A stretch of 64,000 nucleotides of DNA from Alphaproteobacteria bacterium. GTDB taxonomy: Bacteria; Pseudomonadota; Alphaproteobacteria; Rickettsiales; SXRF01. How positions within the stretch are numbered: position 1 is the stretch's first letter; every line of letters begins with the position of its first letter. This document shows positions 1 to 9,070 of this stretch, piece after piece. The notes below the pieces were generated by a model. That model was not told where the DNA came from. It saw only the letters and a list, made by a program, of their open reading frames with translations, and ran no database searches. Location of the stretch: NCBI GenBank assembly GCA_020049775.1, contig JAGVLO010000001.1, positions 40,395 to 104,394 on the forward strand. The letters run 5' to 3'. Position numbers and translations under genes: made by a program.

Positions 1-1792
1 CCACCAACTCATCAACGAAGTCATTGACGTCAATCAAATCTTCTTTTTGCCAGGCAATGCCAATGTTCCGCTGGCTCAAGAGCATATCATAATGTTTCAT
101 AACCGCTTTTATCATGGGTGCAACATCATTTTTACTTTTTACGCCATAAATCAGCGGGTAATGCCCCTCGCTAGCAGGCGTGTGGCTGCACGGGAAATGG
201 AAATATTTTTTACGGTAAGTATATAATAATGTTGGAATATTGGCAGGCACAGACTCTTCCATAGTGGTCGAAAGATTGGATACTACCATGTGGCATTTCT
301 TAACCAGCTTGGAAAAGCCAATGCCCGTATCCAGCACCACTTTATGCCCGATACCCAGCCTGTCGATATGCTCCTTGATGACCTGATAATGCGGGTCAAA
401 CTTGAAGGGCTTCAGCTTCATGATCACCTTGATGCCGTCCACATCCTTTATCTGCTCAAGGAACTCCAGCGACTGCGATAAATACTCAAACGAGGTCTCG
501 CGACACCATGGTATATGCAGCCAGCCGATGCGCGTATAGACATCGGTGTAATTGCCCGCGTGGATGATGATAAAATCTTCCTTGCCGTCATACGGCGTTT
601 GCAGCGTTTCATCATACAGCCGCACAGGGCGCATCTCGTAATTGAAATCGGGATGCATATCCTTTGCCAGCGCTAGCGTCAGCGGAGATTTTGGAACAAA
701 AATGGTGGTCAGCTCGGTCAGCAGCCTGTCCTGACTTCCCCATGAGCGCTGCACCAAATCAGAGATGGGGTGCGACTTGTTGAGATTGTGCGTGCCGTGA
801 TTGACCAGCACCGAGATATTATGCTCGCCGTTATTGAGGTGCATCTGCTCGATCGTGCCGCGTATGAACGGATACATGGCATGGTCGCCGATATTGATAT
901 TGGCGTCTATCAGGCGGATTACCTCCATGCCGAAATCATACTCGGCACGCAGCACGGGGATAAAACGGATGACGTTATCCAGCACTACGCGGCGCATATG
1001 CGGATTGCGGATAGAAATAGTCGGAATATTATTTTTATACACCCTGAATTTGCGCGGGTTGATGGCCTTGAACAACGGCACCGGCTCGTTGAGGCTGGTG
1101 TTTTCTTTTTTTAGCCACAGGCAGGTTTTCAGGTAAATGGTGAAAGTGCGAAACGCCATTACGCCCATGCGTCGCAGCGAATAAGACACATGCGATACAT
1201 CTTTTTCCACCAGCGCCTTCACGATATGGCGTGTGGCGGGATTGACAAAGTCGACAAGGCGGATAGTAGAATTCGCCGTTGTTTTCGCCACCAGTTTTTT
1301 ATTCAGCCATTTGGCGATGCGATAATTGAAATAGGTATAATCCGTCTTGGAATAGAGATTGATTTCCGACGCCGCCTGATTAATGACGCGGAAACAGAAC
1401 TCGCCAAAATCATCGCTGTGACAAATTTTTCCGCCCTCCTCCCAGTAATATCCACCAAACCGGTCTTTAACCTTGGCGAGGCAGTAATACACATAATACG
1501 CCGTGGACAAAAAGTAATAGAGATACACCCTCAGGCTGCGTGATTCGCCATAGCGCAAGCCGTAGAAATGCTTGCACTCTTCCGTTACCTTGTCCAAATC
1601 GCGTATGGTAATTGCCGCCGTTTTTGCGTGCAGGTGCGGGCCATACAGTTCCATCGAGGTGATGATATTGTAATGTTCTTTATCAAAGTAGTATTTTGCT
1701 TCGGGGCAAAAGGACAATACGCTGTCCGGCTTTACGCCTTTTTTGATAAAGACCTTGGCCTGCGCCGCGTTAAACACCAACCCCAATTTCAT
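1..1792 (-). CDS. GT-B-like surface carbohydrate protein, 3' end outside window
   Basis: The minus strand is open from an ATG at 1792 to the window edge, at least 597 codons. The start MKLGLVFNAAQAKVF parallels that of the next gene (MQYGVALNSSQAQVI), and the two share further blocks, including LSFCP, an NHGTH motif near 790, NLSTTME near 270, and AWQKEDLIDVNDF close to the window edge, which matches AWQQDEILKPDAF near the C-terminus of the neighbour. Probably only a few residues are missing. The ATG lies 10 bp behind the neighbour's stop, so the two are probably co-transcribed. The NHGT and NLSGT-like motifs recall the CDP-glycerol glycerophosphotransferase and capsule-synthesis GT-B families. 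The donor and acceptor cannot be told. Function assignment is an inference; the paralogy is directly visible. Confidence 0.75.
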   Translation of the reverse strand, partial: MKLGLVFNAAQAKVFIKKGVKPDSVLSFCPEAKYYFDKEHYNIITSMELYGPHLHAKTAAITIRDLDKVTEECKHFYGLRYGESRSLRVYLYYFLSTAYYVYYCLAKVKDRFGGYYWEEGGKICHSDDFGEFCFRVINQAASEINLYSKTDYTYFNYRIAKWLNKKLVAKTTANSTIRLVDFVNPATRHIVKALVEKDVSHVSYSLRRMGVMAFRTFTIYLKTCLWLKKENTSLNEPVPLFKAINPRKFRVYKNNIPTISIRNPHMRRVVLDNVIRFIPVLRAEYDFGMEVIRLIDANINIGDHAMYPFIRGTIEQMHLNNGEHNISVLVNHGTHNLNKSHPISDLVQRSWGSQDRLLTELTTIFVPKSPLTLALAKDMHPDFNYEMRPVRLYDETLQTPYDGKEDFIIIHAGNYTDVYTRIGWLHIPWCRETSFEYLSQSLEFLEQIKDVDGIKVIMKLKPFKFDPHYQVIKEHIDRLGIGHKVVLDTGIGFSKLVKKCHMVVSNLSTTMEESVPANIPTLLYTYRKKYFHFPCSHTPASEGHYPLIYGVKSKNDVAPMIKAVMKHYDMLLSQRNIGIAWQKEDLIDVNDFVDELV

Positions 1793-1802
1793 TTGGTTAC
1801 TT

Positions 1803-3569
1803 TCATGCCGCCACTTTAAGTATATTGTGCGCAAACGCATCGGGTTTCAGTATTTCATCCTGCTGCCACGCCACCTTGCCGTAAAGTTCGGGGTCAAACA
1901 GTTTTTCCCGGTTGTTGCGGGTGAAGTCGATAATGTCCTTAATCGATTTGCGGTCGCGCACCAAATAGGCGGGGTTCAGCCCTTCGCGGTTTAATACTTG
2001 TGCAGGAATGTGGAAATAGCCCTTGTGATAGGTATGTATCATGACCGGAATATGATTGATGAGCGCTTCTTCCACCGTACCCGATAAGTTGCATATCACC
2101 ATGCTGGCTTTGGCGAGCAGGTCAGAGAATTTGCTGTCGGTATCCACCACCACCTTGTCGTGCAGTTTCAGGCGGTCGATACATTCACTCACCAGCTTGT
2201 AATGTGCGGGCGCCTTTTTGGGCTTGAGCTTTATCACCAACTTCACGCCGTCGATATGCTGCATTTCCTCAATCAGCTCAACCATGCTCAGCAGATATTC
2301 CTCCGCCGTTTCCTTGCACCACGGAATGTGGAAATACACATCGGTAAAATTTCCGGCATGCAGCAGCATGAATTCATCCGTTGGCGCCGGATGTTTTTTA
2401 ATTTCCTGAAACACATTCAGCTTGTGCGTGCGGAATTGGTTTTCAGGGCGTATTTCCTTCGCCAGCACTTCCGTGAGAGGTGATTTTGGCACATGGTCGG
2501 TAACGAACTGGGTTATCATCCTGTCCTGCGCCGCCCACATCTTTGCCGCGATTTTCGATATCGGGTCATATTGCACGGTGTGCGTGCCGTGGTTCATCAT
2601 CACATACGTGCCGCCGTAAGCGCGCATACGTTCCTGCGCGGCCAGCACATACGGATATTTTGCAAAATCGGAAATGCCAATTTCAGGTTTAAAGAGGTCT
2701 ATCAGCTTCTGGCCGATTTCATATTCCGTTTTCAAAAACGGGATATACGATTTTATGGCAATGCGCGTGGCCTGTGTCACTTCTGCGTAGGCAAGCGCAA
2801 TATCCGGTGCTGCAACCTGCTGCTTGTATTTATGCGGGTTGTTAGTGCGGAACACCCACACCGGCTTGTCTTTTTTCGATGCGCGCAGCGCCCATGTGCA
2901 GCCTTTGATAAAAAACTTCAGCGATTGCACCATGTTCTTGCTGATTTTTTTGCTGGCCACCACAATGTATTCACCGCTGCTGTCCAAAATCGGATTTATC
3001 ATTTTGCGCGGCAGCTCGTCGCCGAAATTGATAATCAGCTTTTTGCCGCGCAGTCGCAGTATCAGCGCCAATATGCGGTTGCAGGCTTCCGTCAGCAGAT
3101 AATGGGCAAAGGAAAAATTCGGATTTGAATAGCCGGTGATTTTGCTTTTGGCGTGATCCACCAGCTCAAGATACATTTGCGGATAATTGCCGTGCTTTAT
3201 GCTGCTGTCCGCCCCTACCCAGAATAGTCCATGCCCGTTTTTTTTCATGAAGCGGGTGGAGAAATACAGGTAATAGGCAATGCTCAGGAAGTGGTAGAGG
3301 TACACAGAAAGGTTTTGCGCCTCACCGTCCGACAAATTGTAGAAACGCTGCATTTGGGGCCTGAGTTGCTCCAAATCACGGTCTATCAGCACGGCCGCTT
3401 TCGCATGTGAAAGCCCGCGATACTGCTCTACCGCCGACATCACTTTATAGCCTGCATTCTCTAAAATCTGGCGGGTGGCCGGACAAAAACTCAGCACTAC
3501 ATCCGCTGGCACTTTCTGGCCAGCGATGACCTGCGCCTGTGAAGAGTTAAGTGCTACGCCGTACTGCAT
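1803..3569 (-). CDS. GT-B-like surface carbohydrate biosynthesis protein
   Basis: 588 aa with no signal peptide and no clear membrane segment, so probably cytoplasmic or peripheral. The C-terminal half carries the features of a GT-B-type polysaccharide enzyme: NHGTH at about 326-330, a basic IKLKPKK block at about 446-452 and NLSGTVEEAL at about 494-503, the last typical of the sugar-nucleotide end of the fold. CDP-glycerol glycerophosphotransferases and capsule/LPS proteins are the closest families I can name. The N-terminal half (1-300) is unrecognised. It is followed after 10 bp by a paralogue that runs out of the window. AGGA lies about 11 nt before the ATG. A role in cell-surface glycan assembly is likely, but the substrate is unknown. 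Confidence 0.7.
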   Translation of the reverse strand: MQYGVALNSSQAQVIAGQKVPADVVLSFCPATRQILENAGYKVMSAVEQYRGLSHAKAAVLIDRDLEQLRPQMQRFYNLSDGEAQNLSVYLYHFLSIAYYLYFSTRFMKKNGHGLFWVGADSSIKHGNYPQMYLELVDHAKSKITGYSNPNFSFAHYLLTEACNRILALILRLRGKKLIINFGDELPRKMINPILDSSGEYIVVASKKISKNMVQSLKFFIKGCTWALRASKKDKPVWVFRTNNPHKYKQQVAAPDIALAYAEVTQATRIAIKSYIPFLKTEYEIGQKLIDLFKPEIGISDFAKYPYVLAAQERMRAYGGTYVMMNHGTHTVQYDPISKIAAKMWAAQDRMITQFVTDHVPKSPLTEVLAKEIRPENQFRTHKLNVFQEIKKHPAPTDEFMLLHAGNFTDVYFHIPWCKETAEEYLLSMVELIEEMQHIDGVKLVIKLKPKKAPAHYKLVSECIDRLKLHDKVVVDTDSKFSDLLAKASMVICNLSGTVEEALINHIPVMIHTYHKGYFHIPAQVLNREGLNPAYLVRDRKSIKDIIDFTRNNREKLFDPELYGKVAWQQDEILKPDAFAHNILKVAA

Positions 3570-3640
3570 TATGGGAACATCCTGATTTGGCTGCTGATAC
3601 TATTGGTTAATCAGGCCAAGTCAAGATAACTTACAACAAC

Positions 3641-4015
3641 TTATCCGGCGTTGATGGGTACAGGCTTGCGGTCTTCGCCAATGGCCACGAACACAAAGCG
3701 GCCTTCTGTCACTTTTTCCTTATGCTGCCCTGCCTTACGGTTCTTGCGTTCTACATACACATCTACTTTCACCGTAATGCTGGTACGCCCCATTTTTTCA
3801 ACATTAGCATGGCAAACCAGACAATCGCCTACAAATACCGGATTGTGGAACACGATATTATCAATCGCCACCGTTACCAGATTATGGTGTACCAGCTTGC
3901 GGGCTTCCACAGCACCGGCAAGGTCCATCATGCTGACAATCCAGCCACCGAACATATTTCCGTCGGGATTGGTGTCGCTGGGCATGGCAATGACTTTAAT
4001 GGCGGGCTCTTGCAT
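3641..4015 (-). CDS. yciA: Acyl-CoA thioesterase, YciA-type hotdog protein
   Basis: About 124 aa, a single hotdog fold. MPSDTNPDGNMFGGW followed by SMMDLAGA is the signature of the YciA/BACH acyl-CoA thioesterases, with the Asp of MMDLAG as the likely catalytic residue. The enzyme hydrolyses acyl-CoA to free acid and CoA in the cytoplasm. I chose the ATG at 4015, whose product starts MQEPAIKV. A GTG at 4039 would add eight residues and cannot be excluded, because neither start has a clear Shine-Dalgarno. It lies about 50 bp behind the 531-aa gene on the same strand. Confidence 0.88.
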   Translation of the reverse strand: MQEPAIKVIAMPSDTNPDGNMFGGWIVSMMDLAGAVEARKLVHHNLVTVAIDNIVFHNPVFVGDCLVCHANVEKMGRTSITVKVDVYVERKNRKAGQHKEKVTEGRFVFVAIGEDRKPVPINAG

Positions 4016-4066
4016 AAGCACCGTTTTGGGTGAAAACACCCACTACGTCAAGCAGGAAAGAAGGGG

Positions 4067-5662
4067 TTAGGTAGAAGGGAGCGGCTGGCCGGATTTTTGC
4101 TCGGCTGCGGCGGCGGCCACTTTGGCCTGCCACGCGCTGGACTTGTCCTTGCTGCATGGCTTGTTGAGCGGACAGGAAACCGCCTTGCCCGCTTCCTTTG
4201 CGTCTTCCTGAAGGCTGGCGGCACTGGCCAGAGCCCACGGGTTTTTACGCATCATTTCTACCTGATGGCGCAATTGTTTTTTCACGTCTTCGTCTTTCAT
4301 GGCCAGTGTATTCTTGTCACCGAGAAAGCGCGCCACATGGCCAATCAGCTCTTCCTGCTGGCTGGTGGGCTGTTTGGCAATCGTATCAGCGGCAATGGAA
4401 ATCACGGAATTGGAGATACTGTCGTCCGAGGTAACGCCCTCGCCATGGCCTTTGGAGGAAATGGCGATAAGCAGCTCTGCCAGAAGATTGCTGGCGACAA
4501 ACACACCACGATACATCAACGCCCTTTTATCGGTCTGCGTACCCACGTAATAATCCACCGCTGTGCTGGCTGCGTGGCACATAGTGGCAACCATGTAGCC
4601 AGCGCCGGTGATAGTAAGCGGGCGCTCCTGAATCCAGTCCCATATACCCATGATACCGCCACGCTTGGGCTCGTCCGGATCGCGCTTTTTCTCTTTCACG
4701 AAATTGCCGAACATGGCGGAAAGGAACGTCAGCGATCCCAGACCTACGTCAAGCATAGACGAGGTTTTGTGTAACTTGTTGAGGTATCCAGCAGCCTGGT
4801 CGGCCGTCTGGCCCGGCCATTTATTCATGTACTGCGATACTTTCAGGTCATCCGGGCCAATATGCTTGCCCATCTCCTTGTAAGCCGCCGCAGCAATACA
4901 CACACCGGCCAAGGCATAAAACGTGTTCATCAGTTCCACCGGATAGCGGCGCATCAGATCGTCGCCTTTTTTAATCAGGCCTTTTCTACTGTCATCAATA
5001 ATGCTGTTGATGGAAGCTTCCGGCGGCAGCTTGATATTCTGCTTTTCAAGATACTCTGCCATTTTCTTCGACAGGTCTTCGATGTCGAGGTCAGAGCGGT
5101 CGGGCCTGCCGGTAATCGGGTTGCTGCCGAAAATAAAATTCCCTGCCGTGCCTGCGGTGTAAGCAAGGCCTGCCGCTTTGGTAAGACCACCCGGCGTGTT
5201 CCAGCCACCGGGGCCGGACTCCAGCGATTTGCCGAATTTGGCGGCTTCCGCAATTTCATTTTGTTCCCGCAACTGGCCATAACGAAAGAATGAACCGTCA
5301 CCCACGAAATAGGCAACAGCGCTCCAAAACAGCGTCTGCTTTCCAAATTTTTCCTTGAATGTAAGAACATCGAGTGGATCGTCAATTTTTTTACCATCGC
5401 CGGCAATCCATCCCTTTTCCTGCAATTCACCAATCAGCTGGCCTTCCGAGCGGAAGCCGCGCAATTCAAGCTCCGGTCTGTCATTTTCAGAGGTGGGAAT
5501 CGCCTGCCAGCCGCGGTCGCGGAAACTATCAACAATCGGCTTTAGCTTATCAAAATCGCAGGAATCCTTGACCTTGAGATAGGCGCGCATAGTACCTGTC
5601 GCGGTCTTGCGGAAGTTGACCTCGTCAATAAGGCTCGACTGCGGATAGGTAAAGATCGCCAC
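4067..5662 (-). CDS. Unrecognised 531-aa protein with hydrophobic segments
   Basis: Opens with GTG at 5662. I do not recognise a family. The first 110 residues look like a soluble alpha/beta domain. After that come several hydrophobic stretches (around TLFWSAVAYFVG, NTFYALAGVCIAAAAY, SLTFLSAMFGNF and VFVASNLLAELLIAI) mixed with polar loops, so it may be membrane-associated. The C-terminal 60 residues are Ala/Lys-rich and contain two Cys in SCPLNKPC. No signal peptide is evident. A good sigma70-like promoter sits directly upstream (5695-5723), so it is probably the first gene of its own unit, perhaps with yciA. It could be an effector-like or envelope protein; that is a guess. Confidence 0.6.
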   Translation of the reverse strand: MAIFTYPQSSLIDEVNFRKTATGTMRAYLKVKDSCDFDKLKPIVDSFRDRGWQAIPTSENDRPELELRGFRSEGQLIGELQEKGWIAGDGKKIDDPLDVLTFKEKFGKQTLFWSAVAYFVGDGSFFRYGQLREQNEIAEAAKFGKSLESGPGGWNTPGGLTKAAGLAYTAGTAGNFIFGSNPITGRPDRSDLDIEDLSKKMAEYLEKQNIKLPPEASINSIIDDSRKGLIKKGDDLMRRYPVELMNTFYALAGVCIAAAAYKEMGKHIGPDDLKVSQYMNKWPGQTADQAAGYLNKLHKTSSMLDVGLGSLTFLSAMFGNFVKEKKRDPDEPKRGGIMGIWDWIQERPLTITGAGYMVATMCHAASTAVDYYVGTQTDKRALMYRGVFVASNLLAELLIAISSKGHGEGVTSDDSISNSVISIAADTIAKQPTSQQEELIGHVARFLGDKNTLAMKDEDVKKQLRHQVEMMRKNPWALASAASLQEDAKEAGKAVSCPLNKPCSKDKSSAWQAKVAAAAAEQKSGQPLPST

Positions 5663-5694
5663 GTATTTGCCCGTTAAATATTACTGGTTATCCA

Positions 5695-5723
5695 ATTTTA
5701 ATTTAACAGGTTAATCCATTCAA
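5695..5723 (-). promoter_or_regulatory. Sigma70-like promoter for the 531-aa gene
   Basis: Read on the minus strand, TTGAAT (5718-5723) and TAAAAT (5695-5700) are separated by exactly 17 nt. The match to TTGACA/TATAAT is 4/6 and 5/6. The expected start point would leave a leader of roughly 25 nt before the GTG at 5662. Confidence 0.5.
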
Positions 5724-5837
5724 TCCCATGGAAAAAATATGACATTACTGTGTCAGCCTGACCTGGTGGCTGGTAATTAATATATATAAAAAACAATATA
5801 TTGAGCCATACGCCTGAAAACATTCATTTTCCGGCCA

Positions 5838-5876
5838 AAAAAATAAGCCCGCCTCCGGATAGGACGCGGGCTTATT
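5838..5876 (-). terminator. Rho-independent terminator behind the APC permease
   Basis: Perfect 11-bp stem: 5842-5852 (AATAAGCCCGC) pairs with 5866-5876. Read on the minus strand, the stem runs into a tract of T. It sits 17 bp past the stop of the permease gene. Confidence 0.88.
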
Positions 5877-5892
5877 AATCAATTACAGTAAG

Positions 5893-7344
5893 TTACTGTG
5901 CTGCGCGCAGCTTGCTGTGTTTGCAGCTATAGGCGAAGTAAACCGCAACGCCAATGGCCAGGTACACAATATAAAACTGCACCGTCACCGGATTGCTCAG
6001 CAACCCGAAAATCAGGTAGGCGCAGAACAGGATACCCAGTATCGGGAAATACGGAGAGAACGGCACGGTAAACGGACGCGCCATGTTCGGCTCCTTCTTG
6101 CGCAGGTAGAGTACGGTAAAGCAGATGATGGCAAACGCCGTCAGCGTACCCAGCGACACAAGGTCACCAAGGATGCTGATAGGCGTGGTTGCCGCCACAA
6201 CGCCAATGATGCTGCCTACCAGAATCGTGTTGATCCACGGTGTCTGGTATTTAGGATGCACTTTGGCAAATGCGGGGGGCATCAGGCCGTCACGCGCCAT
6301 GGTGTAGAAAATGCGTGTCTGGCCATAAAGCAACACCATCATTACCGAAGTAAGACCGGCAATAGCGCCAATCTTGATGAGGAACGACAGCCACGGCAGC
6401 TGGATAGCGTCCACCGCCTTGGCAATCGGATCCGGCACGTTGAGCGTGTCGTAAGGAACCAGTCCGGTCAGCACCAGCGCCACCAGCATGTAAAGCACGG
6501 TACATACAAGGAGCGAACCGAGAATACCAATCGGAACGTCCCGTTTCGGATTGCGCGCTTCCTGCGCCGCGGTGGATACGGCTTCAAAACCCACATAGGC
6601 GAAGAACACAACACCTGCGCCGCGCAGGATGCCGCTCCAGCCATACTGGCCGTCCACGCCGGTATTTTCCGGAATAAACGGTGTCCAATTTTCTGGGTTG
6701 ACGTGGAAAATGCCAATAGCAACAAACAGCAACACCACCGTCAGCTTCACTGCTACGATAACGTTGTTCACTGTGGCAGATTCCTTTACGCCGGTCACCA
6801 ACAGCCAGGTCATGGCAAGAATGCCAAGCATGGCAGGCAGGTTAAAGCCACCCGTATTGGTGATTGTATGTGTTGTCAGGTCCAGTTCCAGCGTCGGCGT
6901 AGTCAGCCACACCGGAATAACTATGCCAAAATTTCCAAGAAAACTAACAAGGTAACCTGACCAGCCCACGGCAACGGTAGATGCCGCTACGCCGTATTCG
7001 AGCAACAGCAGCCAACCCATGATCCATGCGAACAGCTCGCCCAAACTGGCGTAAGAGTAGGAATAGGCGCTACCGGACACCGGCAACATCGAAGCCAGCT
7101 CGGCATAGCACAGCCCTGCAAACGCACAACACAGGCCAGCAATGACGAATGAAAGAATGATGGCAGGGCCTGCATATTGCGCAGCGGCCTGACCAGTCAT
7201 CACGAAAATACCTGCACCGATGATGCAGCCAATGCCAAGGCTTACAAGGTTGGCAGCCGACAATGTGCGCTTGAGTTCACCCTTTTCAGACTCTTGCTGG
7301 ATCTGATGGATGGGTTTTTTGATAAGGTATTTGGAAAAGCTCAT
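5893..7344 (-). CDS. APC superfamily amino acid permease (cationic amino acid transporter type)
   Basis: 483 aa, about 12-13 hydrophobic segments filling nearly the whole length. The N-terminal block GIGCIIGAGIFVMTGQAAA is the conserved first helix of APC permeases of the YfnA/CAT group (TC 2.A.3.3), with the unwound GAGIF substrate site. VVFFAYVGFEAVST is the matching helix 6 motif. It imports or exchanges amino acids across the inner membrane, driven by the proton gradient. The specificity cannot be read. GGGGAG is 6 nt before the ATG. The gene forms its own unit between the antiporter and a strong terminator. Confidence 0.9.
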   Translation of the reverse strand: MSFSKYLIKKPIHQIQQESEKGELKRTLSAANLVSLGIGCIIGAGIFVMTGQAAAQYAGPAIILSFVIAGLCCAFAGLCYAELASMLPVSGSAYSYSYASLGELFAWIMGWLLLLEYGVAASTVAVGWSGYLVSFLGNFGIVIPVWLTTPTLELDLTTHTITNTGGFNLPAMLGILAMTWLLVTGVKESATVNNVIVAVKLTVVLLFVAIGIFHVNPENWTPFIPENTGVDGQYGWSGILRGAGVVFFAYVGFEAVSTAAQEARNPKRDVPIGILGSLLVCTVLYMLVALVLTGLVPYDTLNVPDPIAKAVDAIQLPWLSFLIKIGAIAGLTSVMMVLLYGQTRIFYTMARDGLMPPAFAKVHPKYQTPWINTILVGSIIGVVAATTPISILGDLVSLGTLTAFAIICFTVLYLRKKEPNMARPFTVPFSPYFPILGILFCAYLIFGLLSNPVTVQFYIVYLAIGVAVYFAYSCKHSKLRAAQ

Positions 7345-7388
7345 ATAACTCCCCTTTTTGTAATTTAAGGCGGAGTAGTTCTACACGG

Positions 7389-8996
7389 TTATGTGTTATT
7401 TGCAAAGCGGTTATGCAACAGGTCAATATCCCTTAAAATTTCGTGCATTACCTCGTCACCAATCGTAAATGTCTGGCGCAGGCACACCACTGCCCTGCGT
7501 TCCGCGCTGAGTACCTCTTTCCAGATATGGTTTTCGCTGGCTATCAGCGGGTGATGTTCCTGTGATTTTGAATCAGCAAGGTTCAGCGGCGTGTTGGGGC
7601 CGTCGCCCAGCGATTCCAGCCTGTCCTTGTAATGGCTGACAATGCGCTCCAGCGCCGCCGCGTGCAGGTTCCCGTCCTGTTGCAGTTCTTCTAAACGGCG
7701 CATGGCGGTCTCTGCCGCTTCTTTCTTCGCCAGCCACTGCTCTTGGAAAATATGGCCGTCATAGACCAGCGACAATTTATTAATCAGCCACGGCAGCGAC
7801 AAACCCTGCAAAACCAATGTCACGAGTATTACATCAAAGGCGAGAAAAATAATCAGGTCGCGGTGTGGAAAACTGGTCCAGCCGTCGGCCAGCACCGTAG
7901 GTAATGCCAGTGCCGTTGCCAGCGATACCACGCCGCGCATGCCTGTCCACGCCACGATAAATAGATTCTGCCATGACGGGCAGCTTTTCTTTGTTGCTTC
8001 GCAGGACGTAAACAGCAGGGGAATATAAGTAATGCCGAATATCCATGCAAAACGTATGAGTATAGCAACCAGCGGTACAGCGATGGAAAGCGTCACCAGA
8101 TCATATACATCATATGCGGACAGTCCCTTGAGAATCCCGGGGAAATACATGCCGATAAGCAGGAATACCAGACCGTTAAGCACAAAGGTAGTCATGCGCC
8201 AGACTGCCTGCGCCGGAATGCGGAACGCCGGCGGGAAAATGCGCGGGCCATGCCAACTGATGACAATTCCGGTGGCCACCACCGCCAGCACGCCCGACCC
8301 ATGCACCGATTCCGCCAGCAGGTAAGACGCATAGGGAATCAGCAATGTGCTAAGAATTTCCACCGCAATATCTTTAATTTTAGGAAAGATTTTAATGTAA
8401 AGCCAGCCCAGCAACCAGCCAAGGAACAGGCCGGACGTACACATCCACAGGAAATTCAGGCTGGCATCCAGCATCGAAAATGCGCCGGTCACCACTGCCG
8501 CCACAGCAAATTTATAAAGTACAAGGCCGGTGGCATCGTTAATCAGGCTTTCGCCCTCGAGCAGCACAGTCAGTTTTTTTGGCAGGCTGACTTTCTTGGT
8601 CACCGCCACGGCTGCCACCGCATCCGGCGGCGAAATAATCGCGCCAAGCACAAACCCCAGCGCAAGGCTGATTTCCGGCATCAGCCAGTTAACCGTGAAC
8701 GCCACACCCACGCAGGTTGCCAGCACAAGGCTGATAGCCATTTGCAGAATCGGCCGCTTGTTGGCCATAAAGTCGCGCAGCGATGTGAAGTACGCCGCCT
8801 CGGAAAGCAGCGGCGGCAGGAAAATCAGCAGCAGCATCTCCGGCGGAATTTCAAAGGAAGGAAAATCAGGAATGCTAGCCAAAGCAATGCCCGCCACCAC
8901 AAACGCGATGGGCTGCGCCATGTTCATACGCTGCGCAAGATAAGCCACGATACAAACCGACAACAGCAGTATGAGAAATATTTCGGCGCCGTTCAT
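7389..8996 (-). CDS. CPA1 family Na+/H+ antiporter
   Basis: 535 aa. Residues 1-400 carry about 12 membrane helices, and the last ~130 residues form a soluble cytoplasmic tail, as in NhaP/YjcE-type antiporters. The paired Asn-Asp of the ion site is visible in ESLINDATGLVLYKF, and SPPDAVAAVAV marks the conserved helix before it. It exchanges cytoplasmic Na+ (or K+) for H+ at the inner membrane and helps pH and salt homeostasis. The start has an AGGA box. It stops 44 bp before the permease gene, so the two may share a transcript. Confidence 0.9.
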   Translation of the reverse strand: MNGAEIFLILLLSVCIVAYLAQRMNMAQPIAFVVAGIALASIPDFPSFEIPPEMLLLIFLPPLLSEAAYFTSLRDFMANKRPILQMAISLVLATCVGVAFTVNWLMPEISLALGFVLGAIISPPDAVAAVAVTKKVSLPKKLTVLLEGESLINDATGLVLYKFAVAAVVTGAFSMLDASLNFLWMCTSGLFLGWLLGWLYIKIFPKIKDIAVEILSTLLIPYASYLLAESVHGSGVLAVVATGIVISWHGPRIFPPAFRIPAQAVWRMTTFVLNGLVFLLIGMYFPGILKGLSAYDVYDLVTLSIAVPLVAILIRFAWIFGITYIPLLFTSCEATKKSCPSWQNLFIVAWTGMRGVVSLATALALPTVLADGWTSFPHRDLIIFLAFDVILVTLVLQGLSLPWLINKLSLVYDGHIFQEQWLAKKEAAETAMRRLEELQQDGNLHAAALERIVSHYKDRLESLGDGPNTPLNLADSKSQEHHPLIASENHIWKEVLSAERRAVVCLRQTFTIGDEVMHEILRDIDLLHNRFANNT

Positions 8997-9070
8997 AACT
9001 ATTCCTAGAAAATATCCTTCACAAATGTCATACCCCTACTTATATAGTCGATTTATTGACGGAGGCCAAC

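Noticed and set aside
5917..6960. Long plus-strand frame antisense to the APC permease
   Set aside because: His/Arg/Asn-rich translation with no domain, fully inside a gene with complete APC motifs on the other strand.
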